Shown piece after piece: positions 34,621 through 44,834 of a DNA stretch of 57,604 nucleotides (within the stretch, counting starts at the first letter, position 1; each line of letters begins with the position of its first letter). A program made the position numbers and the translations under genes. The DNA comes from Bacteroidota bacterium. Its GTDB lineage: Bacteria > Bacteroidota > Rhodothermia > Rhodothermales > UBA10348. The stretch spans positions 1 to 57,604 of the forward strand of contig JAQBZH010000014.1 in assembly GCA_027622005.1 (NCBI GenBank), in the 5' to 3' direction. Below the pieces are notes generated by a model. The model was given only the letters and a program-made list of their open reading frames with translations, did not search any database and was not told the origin of the DNA.

Positions 34621-35820
34621 ATGATTGATCCAAAACAGTTTTACCGAAAAATGGATCGAATGCTCGCTCGTATCGCGAGCGAAGGGCACGATGGTCGGTT
34701 TTTGCATCGCATTCTGGAGGAACTCGTGCACTCTTTTGGCCCCGAATTAAATTTCGGGAATGGCCATATGTACCGCGAATTATTTGGCGAATACGAACTG
34801 CACCACACAACGGGCCACGCCGATCTTTTCCCCGCCCGACTCTCGTCTACCGAGCCGGCAGTTCTTAGTGTCCTCGAACACGGGGCCTTTTTGTATGAAA
34901 CGCCAGCAGAAATTCCGTCTTGGTTTTCTCCTGGTCCAGACTATGCTCCGGAATTTGTGGCTTTACGGATCGATGGGAATCCCGGACACCGATACCTCTA
35001 TCTGTTTTCCCTGCGGTCAGGATGGGTCCGTGATGAATTGGCCTTTTGCTTAAACGGTGTTCGGTTTGCACTCAATTACCGCTTGAAATCGGATGCTGTA
35101 CAAAGCGAATTGGACACGGCGGCCGCCATTCAAAACAGTTTGCTGCCCCAAAAGGCGCCCGTGTTTCCGGGGTTTGACATTGCCGTACGGTCGCAGCCGG
35201 CCGAAGCGGTAGGCGGCGACCTCTACGACTTTTTGATGCTGGAAGAGGATATGATGGGCATCGCCATCGGCGATGCCAGCGGACATGGTCTTCCAGCTGC
35301 TTTGCTGGTGCGCGACGTTCTTATGGGTATTCGAATGGGGGTCGGCTCCAACCTCAAGATGATGTACACCCTTAAAAAACTGAACCGGGTGCTTCATGAA
35401 ACCACTTTTTCCACCCGCTTTGTATCGGTGTTTTTCGGAGAACTGAACGCAAACGGAGGATTGCTCTACGCAAATGCCGGCCACACATCGGGACTCATCC
35501 TTCACGGCGATAACATTACTCGCTTGGATCCTACCGGCCCAATTATGGGACCATTGCCCGATATTCCGCTCGAAAGAGGGTTCGCCGATATTCCAAAAGG
35601 GGGAATGATGGTTTTGTATACCGATGGAATAACCGAGCGCACCGAAAAAAGCGGTGACCTGTTTGAGGAAGAGGGTTTAATCCGATGTATTCAGAAGTAT
35701 CGAGACTTGCCTGCAAAAGCGATGGTCGACCGTGTTTTCGAGTATGCATTGGCTCTCGATCATCAATCGGACCTACTGGAAGACGATAGCACCTTATTGG
35801 TCGTCAAGCGTCACCTCTAG
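34621..35820 (+). CDS. SpoIIE/RsbU-type serine phosphatase with N-terminal sensory domain
   Basis: 399 residues. Residues 1-150 form a GAF-like sensor domain, weakly conserved. A short coiled linker (AVQSELDTAAAIQNSLLPQKAP) leads into the PP2C/SpoIIE domain with the metal-binding motifs VGGDLYDFL, IGDASGHGLPAALL, ANAGHTSGLI and YTDGITERT. Such enzymes usually dephosphorylate an anti-sigma antagonist in partner-switching systems. No anti-sigma or STAS gene is nearby, so its partner lies elsewhere. Stands alone downstream of dnaB. Confidence 0.9.
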   Translation: MIDPKQFYRKMDRMLARIASEGHDGRFLHRILEELVHSFGPELNFGNGHMYRELFGEYELHHTTGHADLFPARLSSTEPAVLSVLEHGAFLYETPAEIPSWFSPGPDYAPEFVALRIDGNPGHRYLYLFSLRSGWVRDELAFCLNGVRFALNYRLKSDAVQSELDTAAAIQNSLLPQKAPVFPGFDIAVRSQPAEAVGGDLYDFLMLEEDMMGIAIGDASGHGLPAALLVRDVLMGIRMGVGSNLKMMYTLKKLNRVLHETTFSTRFVSVFFGELNANGGLLYANAGHTSGLILHGDNITRLDPTGPIMGPLPDIPLERGFADIPKGGMMVLYTDGITERTEKSGDLFEEEGLIRCIQKYRDLPAKAMVDRVFEYALALDHQSDLLEDDSTLLVVKRHL

Positions 35821-35876
35821 AGAAGGGCTTCGTTGGCCTGCTTTCGTCCGACCATAGCCCTCCTGCCCGGACCGGT

Positions 35877-36599
35877 TTATTTTGCAGGCTCTGATCGCTT
35901 CCCGCGAATTTTTAGGTTCAGCATCTCGACTAATACCGAGAACGCCATGGCAAAGTAGATATAACCGCGAGGCATATGAAAATCGAGGCCTTCGGCTATT
36001 AGTGCGACGCCGACCATCAACAGAAAACTGAGTGCCAGCATCTTTACCGTCGGGTGTTTCTCGATAAACGCTGAAACTGCTTCTGCACTGACCATCATGA
36101 ACAAAATGGCGGTTACTATGGCGGCAATCATGATTGGAATTTGGTCGACCATGCCAACTGCGGTTATGACCGAATCAAGCGAAAAAACCATGTCTAACAG
36201 GAAAATTTGGAATAGTACATTCCCGAAAGTGACCACTTTTTTACCCGTTGCGTGCTCTTCCTCGCCCTCCAGCTTGTTGTGAATCTCGTGAGTGCTTTTG
36301 GCCAGCAAAAACAAGCCTCCACCGATTAATATCAAATCCCTTCCAGAAACCGCCATTTCAAGAACGGTAAACAAGGGGGCGGTTAGCCGCATGATCCACG
36401 CTAGCGACAACAGTAGAACTACTCGACCTACTAACGCCATCGCGAGTCCCAAAAACCGAGCGCGCGGTTGTTGATCCTTGGGCAGCCGCGAGGACAAAAT
36501 GGAAATAAAAATGATGTTGTCGACGCCTAGAACGATTTCAAGGGCGGTTAACGTGCCAAAAGCGATCCACGCATTGGGATCCGACAAGAGTTCTAACAT
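35877..36599 (-). CDS. TerC-family membrane protein
   Basis: 240 residues with about seven membrane helices. TerC signatures are LTALEIVLGVDNIIFISILSSRLP (first acidic helix) and LLDMVFSLDSVITAVGM (second acidic helix). The paired acidic residues are thought to bind divalent metal. Members are linked to manganese homeostasis and metalation of secreted proteins. Ends in a basic tail. Convergent with the phosphatase gene. Confidence 0.93.
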   Translation of the reverse strand: MLELLSDPNAWIAFGTLTALEIVLGVDNIIFISILSSRLPKDQQPRARFLGLAMALVGRVVLLLSLAWIMRLTAPLFTVLEMAVSGRDLILIGGGLFLLAKSTHEIHNKLEGEEEHATGKKVVTFGNVLFQIFLLDMVFSLDSVITAVGMVDQIPIMIAAIVTAILFMMVSAEAVSAFIEKHPTVKMLALSFLLMVGVALIAEGLDFHMPRGYIYFAMAFSVLVEMLNLKIRGKRSEPAK

Positions 36600-36852
36600 G
36601 CGATTCCGGTTTTAAAGAGTGACCGAATATACCGCTGTTAGCATCAAATACAGAAGGGAGATAGGCGAATTTCCACCGGATTCCGGCCTATCGAAACGGA
36701 TTTCTCCGCCAAAAAAACAGCCTTGTGGTTATCGCTCTGAAAAATTTTGAAAATATCGACACGTGAGGCTCCAAATAAGGGTGATGGTTTGATCACGACT
36801 CCAACATACGGCGAGTTCTTCGCCTAGATGCAAAGACGGACCCCGCGTCCGC

Positions 36853-37764
36853 TCAGTACGGATATCCCAGCGCTTTGGAAATGGTATCAACTTGCCACTC
36901 TTGAATAAACAGGCCAATGCTTCCGAAAAATCCGTGGCCGTTTTCGACATTGGAAAGCACGCCAGGCTGGGCGAGTACTTCGGGGTCAAAAATACCATTG
37001 GGAGGATCCCAATTGGCATCCAGAATGCGCACTTGGAATCCCATCGTTACCAGCTGATGTCGGCCGCTGGGTGGGATCATACCAATGCTTATAGCCCAAT
37101 CAACGGTTTTCTGAACTTCCGGCCGATCCTCCGTAATGTTGAGGCGGACTTTCCAACCTCCGTCCTCGGTACGGACCCCCGGGCGACCGTAGGGAACGGA
37201 CATTCTAAACGATTGATCGCCCCCATGCCACCGATAAAGCGCCTTAATTTCCCAGGGGGACGCTATTTGGGGGATATAAATATCCTGGTAAACGAACGAA
37301 GAGTCTTGCTCCCAAATAACGGGACCGCGAACAAACAGGGTGTCAGCATTAATGGCCGGAACCCGTGTTTCTGCACTCGTCGTTTTCCCGTCCGATCGCA
37401 CCACATCAATGCGATAGCTACGTTTCGGATTGATCAGAAAATGACTGCTGAAAACATGTCCGTACGAACCATCCTCGAGCTCTGCCAAAGTATGATTCCA
37501 CCGCGTGCGTTCACCCGATGCGAGGTCCGTTGAAAAGACTTCGGCATCGATTTGAGCACCATCGTCGGTTGGGCTTAGAATTCGTTCGGCAAACCGGGTT
37601 ACGGGGATTACTCGAATCGAATGGTTTGAGGATAATTGATCCAAATACCCCCAAATCGTAAAGTATTTATCTTCATTTTCGAACGGATCGATCGTCGTAT
37701 CAGAGCACGAGGAGGTCATGCCGGCAAGGCCAATCATAACCAGAAAAAGGAATCGGTGTCTCAT
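36853..37764 (-). CDS. Lipoprotein of the DUF4249-like type
   Basis: 303 residues from the ATG at 37762-37764, chosen for its lipoprotein signal (MRHRFLFLVMIGLAGMTSSC, lipobox TSSC). The open frame continues 61 codons upstream without a signal. The mature protein opens DPFENEDKYFTIWGYLDQ and has beta-rich segments (ILSPTDDGAQIDAEVF, PKRSYRIDVVRSDGKTTSAETRVP) reminiscent of DUF4249 lipoproteins, which in Bacteroidota often accompany TonB receptors. No receptor is adjacent here. Divergent from the subtilase gene, 62 bp between starts. Role unknown. Confidence 0.7.
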   Translation of the reverse strand: MRHRFLFLVMIGLAGMTSSCSDTTIDPFENEDKYFTIWGYLDQLSSNHSIRVIPVTRFAERILSPTDDGAQIDAEVFSTDLASGERTRWNHTLAELEDGSYGHVFSSHFLINPKRSYRIDVVRSDGKTTSAETRVPAINADTLFVRGPVIWEQDSSFVYQDIYIPQIASPWEIKALYRWHGGDQSFRMSVPYGRPGVRTEDGGWKVRLNITEDRPEVQKTVDWAISIGMIPPSGRHQLVTMGFQVRILDANWDPPNGIFDPEVLAQPGVLSNVENGHGFFGSIGLFIQEWQVDTISKALGYPY

Positions 37765-37826
37765 GCTTCGCTTAATCGTTTTCAAAGGGATATGAAAAGG
37801 TCGCTCTGAGCGCGTTAATTTGTACT

Positions 37827-39590
37827 TTGAATTGGGTGTATGGTTTTCAATGCAAGGCGGACCGTCCAATCCAAGCGGCGGATGGTAAATGCCCAAGTCA
37901 CAGTCGTGGACACAATCACCGAAATGGCAATCTGAGTCATACTTCAAACATATGGATTGTAGGACTTTGGCTATGCATAGCTGGGGGCCCGATTTCCGTC
38001 CGGGCGCAGGCCACGACCGACTTGGCAGCTCTAAAACGAATTGGTTTGGAGTACCAGGCGGCTCTCAGCAAGACCGACTCGTTGGCGTACTTACCCGAAA
38101 GGACCTCTCCTAGTCCGGACTCAACAGAGATCTTCGCGCCAAAGTCCAGTCGATTTCACTTGGAAACTCAAATTCTCGGTCTCCTTGGCGGTCGGCCTTT
38201 GATCTACACGACGCACAATAGACGCGCTGCGGCTTCGGTGCGAACTACCTCTCTTCATTCCACCGGGCGGAGCGGGCTTGGCCTCCACGGCGCCGAGCGG
38301 GAGGTCGCGATCTGGGACGCGGGAAACGTATTGGTTACCCATCGGGAACTGAAAGGCCGTGCCGCTCAACGAGATACAACCATTGCCGGAGCCACGCACG
38401 CTACTCATGTGGCCGGAACGATGGCTGCTTCGGGCATTTGGGAGGTAGCCCGCGGAATGGCCCCGGAAGCCACGGTAAGCTCGTACAACTGGATTGATGA
38501 TGTCGTTGAAATGGCCAACGCAGCCGCTAAAGGTCTTACGCTATCGAATCATTCATATGGAGTGCCGCTTGGTTGGACCCCCAATTTCCACGGCGATGGC
38601 CTTTGGGCTTGGATGGGGGATCCCAAAATTTCCAATCTGGTGGACTTCCGTTTCGGTTGGTACGACAAACTTTCTGCCACTTGGGATGCCATTTCTCACG
38701 CGGCACCGTTTTACTTGATTGTAAAAAGTGCCGGAAATGAGCGGGAATTGCAAGGTCCGAGAAACGGCGAACCACACCATGTTTTTGATAATGGTTGGCT
38801 CATCAGTACCGACACGCGGCTGCCAGATGCCGATGGTCTTGGGTATGACACGATAGGAGATGCCGGGGTCGCGAAAAACGTCCTGACCGTGGGCGCGACT
38901 GAGAGCGCACCTTGGGGAATAACCAAGCCCGAGGACGTAAAAATGACGGATTTTTCTGGATGGGGACCAACAGACGATGGCCGAATCAAACCCGATATCG
39001 TGGCTCCCGGCGTCCAATTGATGTCCTCCAAAGCCAATTCGGACGAGGACTATGGCCCGTCCAGTGGGACGTCGATGGCGGCGCCCGTCGTTTCTGGTTC
39101 GGCCGTGCTATTGCAAGAGCTCTTCGAACGGGAATTGGGGCGGGGGAAACCGCTTTCCTCAACGATTAAAGGGTTGATCATTCATTCTGCGGATGAGGCG
39201 GGGGTGGCCCAGGGTCCCGATTATCAATTTGGATGGGGACAGCTCAATACCGAGCGCGCGGCACTTCATTTACATCAAGCGGGGATCTCTTCTCGGTCGG
39301 CCGCTCCAGTTGCCCCCTTTCCAGCGCAGGTCATTGAAAGCGGCATCGCGGCTGGTGCATTACTGGAATTCTCGGTTCATATCACCAAAAAACAGCCCTT
39401 TCGGGCTACGTTAGCTTGGACGGATCCGGCTGCGGCAGTCGGGGCTCTCCTCCTCGACGATCCAACGATCAAATTAGTCCATGACCTTGATTTATCGGTT
39501 TCGGGACCCGGCGGAGCGCACTTAGCATGGACGCTCGATCCCGCAAACCCTTCCCGTCCTCGACGATCCAACGATCAAATTGGTTCATGA
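37827..39590 (+). CDS. Subtilisin-like secreted protease, N-terminal part, frameshifted
   Basis: An S8-family protease. Catalytic D164 (VAIWDAG), H191 (HATHVAGTMAA) and S416 (GTSMAAPVVSG), with oxyanion N304 (SAGNERE), are all present. A signal-like segment (about 42-60, IWIVGLWLCIAGG...VRAQA) supports export. The start is unclear: TTG at 37827 is the furthest upstream and no ATG precedes the signal well. The frame stops at 39590, just after the jelly-roll segment KLVHDLDLSVSGPGG...DPANPSRP. The continuation of that module (RDNVEQVLFEAEPGLYTVQVR) is found in the +1 frame downstream. A 106-bp tandem duplication at 39452-39663 causes the shift. Confidence 0.85.
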   Translation: MNWVYGFQCKADRPIQAADGKCPSHSRGHNHRNGNLSHTSNIWIVGLWLCIAGGPISVRAQATTDLAALKRIGLEYQAALSKTDSLAYLPERTSPSPDSTEIFAPKSSRFHLETQILGLLGGRPLIYTTHNRRAAASVRTTSLHSTGRSGLGLHGAEREVAIWDAGNVLVTHRELKGRAAQRDTTIAGATHATHVAGTMAASGIWEVARGMAPEATVSSYNWIDDVVEMANAAAKGLTLSNHSYGVPLGWTPNFHGDGLWAWMGDPKISNLVDFRFGWYDKLSATWDAISHAAPFYLIVKSAGNERELQGPRNGEPHHVFDNGWLISTDTRLPDADGLGYDTIGDAGVAKNVLTVGATESAPWGITKPEDVKMTDFSGWGPTDDGRIKPDIVAPGVQLMSSKANSDEDYGPSSGTSMAAPVVSGSAVLLQELFERELGRGKPLSSTIKGLIIHSADEAGVAQGPDYQFGWGQLNTERAALHLHQAGISSRSAAPVAPFPAQVIESGIAAGALLEFSVHITKKQPFRATLAWTDPAAAVGALLLDDPTIKLVHDLDLSVSGPGGAHLAWTLDPANPSRPRRSNDQIGS

Positions 39591-39663
39591 TCTTGATTTA
39601 ACGGTGCAAGGACCCAGTGGAACTCAATTTGCGTGGACACTCGACCCCAAAAATCCTGCTCGT
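39452..39663 (+). repeat. 106-bp tandem duplication causing a frameshift
   Basis: Copy 1 is 39452-39557 and copy 2 is 39558-39663. The first 24 bases are identical (from CCTCGACGATCCAACG). The rest has diverged by roughly a quarter, mostly with synonymous or conservative changes (SVSGPGGAHL against TVQGPSGTQF). 106 is not a multiple of three, so copy 2 reads in another frame than copy 1. Confidence 0.88.
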
Positions 39664-42600
39664 CCTGCCGAGCGAGGCAAAAATGTCCGAGACAACGTCG
39701 AACAAGTCCTCTTTGAAGCCGAGCCAGGGCTCTATACGGTTCAGGTTCGAGCGCCAGGGGTTCTGACGACTGCGGCGCAATATTTTTCTCTGATAATCGG
39801 GGAGGCCGCCGAGGTCTTTAATGGAGAAGCCCTTTCTGCGGTGTCGGGCCGGGTTACGATCGGGAACGTTGGCGTTCAAGACGTGACAATTCACGTTCAG
39901 GGCCCTAAATGGGTCGATTTTAGAACCCTCAAGGACGGCGTCTTTTATTTGGCCGATCTTCCTCCCGGCCGGTATACGGTTTTCCCATCAGATCCCATTC
40001 TTAGCTTCTCTCCGTCGTCCTTTGAAATCGATTTACCAGTCAGTCAGGACCGTCTCGAATTTAACGTGGTACCCATTGCAGAGCTGACCGGATTCGAGCT
40101 ATTGGAAAGTCCTCGACTTTTGCACTCCGGCGAAGTGGAAGCCGGCAGACGAGTTCAAACAGCCGCTGCCGGAGGGGTTTATGGGCTTACTTTTGTTTTT
40201 TCGAGCGCTTCTGCGTCTCGGCTTTCTGGTCTGAAACTCCACATCGACTCCCGGTTTGACCCACGAATTTATACGTTCTCGGGTCTGACCGGAAACCAGG
40301 TCATCGAATTATCACCGGACTGGACGATTTCGGCTTTCAATTCAGGACACCTAACCAAGCGCATTCCGGCCATTTGGTTTGATGGCACGGCCACCACGCC
40401 GTTTGATGCCCTCTTGCCGTACTCCATCCGGACGGACTCCGATCAAATCTTATTCGCAGATACGTTATCGATTCGGGTAGACCGACCCGACGACATGGCC
40501 CCCATTCCAAACGCTGCGATTCGCCTCCCAGGTTTGGCATACGCCCCTCCAGGAGAACAAATGGAAATTCGAGTGGGGTATTTGGATGGTAGCCGCGTTG
40601 GTGAACTCACCGCTCTCATGCTCGATCGGGACAATGAATCCATCATCCTGCACTCGATTCCACTGCGGGATTCAGGTAGCATCGAAAGCGATCTCGATAT
40701 TGTGAAAGGCGATGGTATATACACGGCCAAATTCGTCCCGCGTATCGTGGCCGACTATCGCCTAGCTATTCGAACGGTCGATGTCCACGGAAACGAAAGC
40801 ACCCTTATTTCGGATTCCTACTATTCCTCGGTGCCTTTCACCACCAATAATGACTTTTTGTTTTGGACGACTTACGAGAACGGATCTCAAACAAAAGCGC
40901 ACGAAAAGGTCTTTGACCGCCTTGGTTTTGGATATTCCTGGTGGGACGAACTTACGCGAGGCCAGATAAAGACCAACGATTTAAAGAAATTTGATGTCGT
41001 GATATCCGGTCGTCATTCGGCTCCACTGCGAACAAAAGCTGACATGGACCAGCTATCGGAATTTGTTAGCGGGGGAGGAAAGCTGGTCATTTTGGGCGAA
41101 AATCCGGTCAACGACGTGTCGAAGGCCTGGATGCAGGCCACGTTTGGCGTCCAGTTTCAGACCAGGATTGGGACTGATCGAGCCGTTGTGGGAGCGAACC
41201 ATCTGGAAGGGTTTCAGGCGAACCTATCTCCCGGCGCGAGGCCTTCCTCGATCCAACTCCCACCTACCGCGACGGCCCTCGCAACGCTTAGCGGAGAGGT
41301 TGTAGCAGCGAAAATCGGAACTACCATTATTTCGACACTGTCCGCAGCCTCGTTCGATTCGGATGCTGCCAGCCGAGATCTCCTATCTCGTCTACTTTTC
41401 GTTGGGTCTGATCGCGTCGAAACGGTTGTGGCCCCTTCAATACCTTCGTTTGTTCGTCCATCAAACACGGTTCTTTCTGGTGATTTTTTGGACGTCGAGT
41501 GGCCATATCAAGGGTTTGCCTCTTTCGAGATCGAAGTCTCCACGGTGGCTGATTTTAGCGATTCGGTTGTGCGCTTGGCGTCGAAAGCAACGAAGGCCTC
41601 ATTGGGGCCCCTTGAGCGCGGAAAGTCCTATTTCGCGCGGATAAAAGCGATAAATCCTGCCGGAATTTCGGATTGGAGCGAGATACACTCCTTTAATTCA
41701 CGTCTGGCTAATCGAGCGCCCGTTATCGTAGGCACGCCGATTCCCATTCATTTTGGTGTCGGAAACTATCGCCCATTTGGCCTTTCCGGAATTTCAGCGT
41801 TGTTTACCGACCCGGACTCGGATGCATTGCAAATTTCGCTGTCTTCAGAGCCGGTCGGCCTTTTTACCGCCTCGATTCGAAACGATTCCCTCGTTGTCGC
41901 TCCCATCTTGCTGCGATCCGGTCAGGGCGTGGTTACGCTAACCGCCAAGGATCCCGATGGGTTGTCCGCCGCCATGGTCTTCCAGTTGACTTTGGATTAT
42001 CCGTTTTCAGATCCGATTAACCGAGCACCGCTGCTACTTTCCCCTACGGCTAGCCAAACAACACTACCCCTGGGCGAAAGAATCGATCGTCGAATGATCG
42101 ATCTGTTCGCGGACCCAAACGGCGATCCTTTGACCTTTCAAATATCGGTCTCGAACCCGGAGAACATCGCTTTTTCATTTTCGAACGACGTGATATCGAT
42201 CCTTCCCTTGTCCATCGGCCGCGCGACGCTGAGCATTCAAGCTAGCGATGGACGGGGTGGACTGGCCGACTATACCGAGGTCATAAACGTCATTCCAAAG
42301 GTTGTAGTGCCTGTAAACCTCGCTCCCATTGTCGTCCTAGAGCCTGGATTATCCCAGGTACTCATCCGGACGGCCTATACCAAGTCCGTAGCCTCGACCT
42401 TTGAAGACCCTGACGGAGAAGCGCCAACCCTAAGCCTGACAACGGATTCGCCGGAATGGTTTCGACTTGAAAACGATAGTCTATTCGCATTTTTTACTCG
42501 GGCTGGCACGTTCTCAGCGGAGGTTACGGCAACCGATCCTCGTCTTGGGTCCACCTCGGTCCTATTCCGGTTCAAAGTCAGCTCCGATGCCAGCTTAGTT

Positions 42601-42885
42601 CACTTTTCGGATGATATTCCGCTCGTGTTTTCCATTGTCTCGGCCTATCCGATGCCCTTTTCAGATCGGGTCACATTTGTGGTAAACATCCCCGAAGATG
42701 GCTTCTTTCAAATTCGAGTCTTCGGCCTTGATGGCCGCGAAGTGGCGACTGTAGCGGATCAATCGGTATCGGCAGGGTCTTATGAAATGGCCTGGAGACC
42801 TGAAAGGTTACCTGCAGGCGCGTACATTTATCGGGCCACATGGTCCGGTCAGCTTGAGACTGGAACACTCGTAAAGTGGAAATAG
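39580..42885 (+). CDS. C-terminal part of the subtilase: Ig-like modules and T9SS tail
   Basis: About 1100 residues. The start shown is the first possible start in this frame, but the frame is open from the duplication (about 39558), and the product is really the continuation of the subtilase. It opens with the canonical post-catalytic jelly roll (HDLDLTVQGPSGTQFAWTLDPKNP...RDNVEQVLFE). Then come a carboxypeptidase-regulatory-like module, a segment with GGKLVILGENP, a fibronectin-like module (RGKSYFARIKAINPAGISDWSE) and cadherin/Ig-like 'DPDGDPLxF' modules. The final ~80 residues (YPMPFSDRVTFVVNI ... DGREVAT ... LPAGAYIYRAT) form a type A T9SS sorting domain. Without the frameshift the full protein would be about 1650 residues. 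Confidence 0.85.
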   Translation: MVHDLDLTVQGPSGTQFAWTLDPKNPARPAERGKNVRDNVEQVLFEAEPGLYTVQVRAPGVLTTAAQYFSLIIGEAAEVFNGEALSAVSGRVTIGNVGVQDVTIHVQGPKWVDFRTLKDGVFYLADLPPGRYTVFPSDPILSFSPSSFEIDLPVSQDRLEFNVVPIAELTGFELLESPRLLHSGEVEAGRRVQTAAAGGVYGLTFVFSSASASRLSGLKLHIDSRFDPRIYTFSGLTGNQVIELSPDWTISAFNSGHLTKRIPAIWFDGTATTPFDALLPYSIRTDSDQILFADTLSIRVDRPDDMAPIPNAAIRLPGLAYAPPGEQMEIRVGYLDGSRVGELTALMLDRDNESIILHSIPLRDSGSIESDLDIVKGDGIYTAKFVPRIVADYRLAIRTVDVHGNESTLISDSYYSSVPFTTNNDFLFWTTYENGSQTKAHEKVFDRLGFGYSWWDELTRGQIKTNDLKKFDVVISGRHSAPLRTKADMDQLSEFVSGGGKLVILGENPVNDVSKAWMQATFGVQFQTRIGTDRAVVGANHLEGFQANLSPGARPSSIQLPPTATALATLSGEVVAAKIGTTIISTLSAASFDSDAASRDLLSRLLFVGSDRVETVVAPSIPSFVRPSNTVLSGDFLDVEWPYQGFASFEIEVSTVADFSDSVVRLASKATKASLGPLERGKSYFARIKAINPAGISDWSEIHSFNSRLANRAPVIVGTPIPIHFGVGNYRPFGLSGISALFTDPDSDALQISLSSEPVGLFTASIRNDSLVVAPILLRSGQGVVTLTAKDPDGLSAAMVFQLTLDYPFSDPINRAPLLLSPTASQTTLPLGERIDRRMIDLFADPNGDPLTFQISVSNPENIAFSFSNDVISILPLSIGRATLSIQASDGRGGLADYTEVINVIPKVVVPVNLAPIVVLEPGLSQVLIRTAYTKSVASTFEDPDGEAPTLSLTTDSPEWFRLENDSLFAFFTRAGTFSAEVTATDPRLGSTSVLFRFKVSSDASLVHFSDDIPLVFSIVSAYPMPFSDRVTFVVNIPEDGFFQIRVFGLDGREVATVADQSVSAGSYEMAWRPERLPAGAYIYRATWSGQLETGTLVKWK

Positions 42886-42983
42886 GCCGCCTACACTCCA
42901 AATCACCAAAATGCCACCCTTAAGAACCGTCTAGTTCTAATCTGCTTGGTCGTTTCAGGGCTCATAGCAGGCTGATCTGCGCT

Positions 42984-44543
42984 CTATTTGAGAAGAACGA
43001 TTTGTCTCGTTTTTACGATTCCCATGGCCTCGAGCCGAACCAGATACGTTCCGGAAGGAAGGTTAGCCCCGCTAAACTCGGTCACATGGGAGCCGGCTGA
43101 CATCATCCGCGTGTCAATCAAAACGGCTACTTCACGGCCCAACGCGTCGCTCACCGTAACTCGGACCGTAGTCGATTCGGACAGCGTAAACGGTATGTTA
43201 GTAGACGGATTAAACGGATTGGGATAGGCCGGATTCAATTCAATGCTCGTTGGAAGAACGTCTTCGTCTTCTTTGTCAACCCGTTGGCCGATGCAGCTTT
43301 GACCTGCCAAACACACCAAATAAACGCCACCGGGGTCGCTCGAAACGGCTACAGCTCCGCTGCTCAAATACGGATAATTGCTCCACGTACCATCCCAAAC
43401 ACTCGTAATAGTCGCTGGGTGAGTATCAAAAAAAGCGGTCTCGAAAGGATTCTTGGGGTCTGAAATGTCAAGGATTCGCAGTCCATCGATATAATTGGAC
43501 TGATACAACATATTACCCTTCACGTAATGGTTGTGATCGATGCTGGTAACGGCTGAAAAATACTCTTTCACCAAAACCGGGTCGTCGAGATCGGCCACAT
43601 CCCAGACAAGGGTTCGGGTCGTGGGAACTACGAGTCGATTTTCGTCGAGTTCGTCATTCTGAAAAAGATACTTTTGGTCTTCCGACAACCAAGCTTGATG
43701 TACGTACTGTGCGTTCGCGTACTTCCCAAGACCAAGGAAAACGGGACTCATTTTACTCGACACGTCTGCAATAGAAATCGAATTTTCATTGGATGAAAAA
43801 CAAATTTCTTTGCCGGTATGCGCTGTGTCCGGACCTCGATAAATGACGCATTGAGAATCGTGGGTGTATCCGCGGGCAGACCTCAAATCAGTTATACAAC
43901 CAGCAAAAACCGGAGCTCCGGGCACCGAAATGTTAATTGAGTGAAGACCTCCCCCACACGTTTGGCCTACACCCCCACCGACAGAAGGGCCATTGCTTCC
44001 CACCGCGTAAGCAAAGCCCGTTTCTTCGTTGATCACAATATTATGAACCTTGCTCACTTCCGTATAGGTTGTTACGGGCAGTAGCACTTGTCGCGGCCCT
44101 GAATGCCCGCGCAGAGCTGTCAAATCGACTACTTGGACTCCGTGGTTAGGAGCTTCCGAAACGATATAAGCGTGGTTTTTATACACTTTAATGTCACGCC
44201 AAGTACTCGCCGAGGTGCCTGCTGTCTTAGGAATTAGAGCGATGTAGGCTGGTTTCGTCGGATCGGTCACATCGATTACCGAAACGCCATCCGCCCATCC
44301 GGAAAGAACCACCTCTAAATTAGTCTCCGTATCTGACCAACCCCAAATGTCATTTAATCGCGTGGCTTGACCCATATCTGCCGCCGGCATGTGGCCCAAC
44401 AGCGTGACATTATTGCACGCATGTTCAACACCGGAGGCAGGGGCTGTGAGCTTGCCAGCCACACAATTCACGGCCTGAGCACGTGCCGTTGTAAAACTAG
44501 ATCCTATTAGAATAACGAAAAGTAGGAGAACTAGGCGGCGCAT
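42984..44543 (-). CDS. Secreted LVIVD-repeat ('choice-of-anchor B') protein with T9SS tail
   Basis: 519 residues, signal peptide (MRRLVLLLFVILIGSSFTTARAQ). The central region is a beta-propeller of LVIVD-type repeats (VSVIDVTDPTKPAYIAL, VQVVDLTALRG, ISIADVSSKMSPVFLG, LRILDISDPKNPFETAF). It carries cysteines likely disulfide-bonded (CGGGLHS, CITDL, CVIY). The C-terminal ~80 residues (NPAYPNPFNPSTNIPFTL ... LGREVAVLID ... LPSGTYLVRLEA) form a type A T9SS sorting domain. Probably anchored at the cell surface or released. Convergent with the subtilase. Function unknown. Confidence 0.9.
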   Translation of the reverse strand: MRRLVLLLFVILIGSSFTTARAQAVNCVAGKLTAPASGVEHACNNVTLLGHMPAADMGQATRLNDIWGWSDTETNLEVVLSGWADGVSVIDVTDPTKPAYIALIPKTAGTSASTWRDIKVYKNHAYIVSEAPNHGVQVVDLTALRGHSGPRQVLLPVTTYTEVSKVHNIVINEETGFAYAVGSNGPSVGGGVGQTCGGGLHSINISVPGAPVFAGCITDLRSARGYTHDSQCVIYRGPDTAHTGKEICFSSNENSISIADVSSKMSPVFLGLGKYANAQYVHQAWLSEDQKYLFQNDELDENRLVVPTTRTLVWDVADLDDPVLVKEYFSAVTSIDHNHYVKGNMLYQSNYIDGLRILDISDPKNPFETAFFDTHPATITSVWDGTWSNYPYLSSGAVAVSSDPGGVYLVCLAGQSCIGQRVDKEDEDVLPTSIELNPAYPNPFNPSTNIPFTLSESTTVRVTVSDALGREVAVLIDTRMMSAGSHVTEFSGANLPSGTYLVRLEAMGIVKTRQIVLLK

Positions 44544-44834
44544 GGGGTTACAGTCAAAAAGTCGGTTGGGCCCGAAGCCTCAATAGAGATCGGGTTTTGA
44601 TGGAGTCTCGCAAGATACCACGATTTTTAAGGGATCAACAAGCAAAAGAAGCAAAATCCTTCTTCCGGTAGGAGTTCCCCCTACGTGGAGTTACTTCTAC
44701 ATCAAAAAAAGGTTGTCTTAGGAACGTACCCCAAGCCCGACCCCGGACGAAATCCGAAAATTGGGCGTTAACCCACTGATTTGGTATGTTGCGGATTATT
44801 TCCAATTTAGCACCGAACTAAATCCACCAAACCC

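Noticed and set aside
34621-35820. Complete partner-switching sigma-control system
   Set aside because: Only the phosphatase is here. No anti-sigma kinase or STAS protein gene is nearby.
39580-39590. Programmed ribosomal frameshift in the subtilase
   Set aside because: No slippery heptamer or downstream structure is evident at the join, and the tandem duplication already explains the shift.
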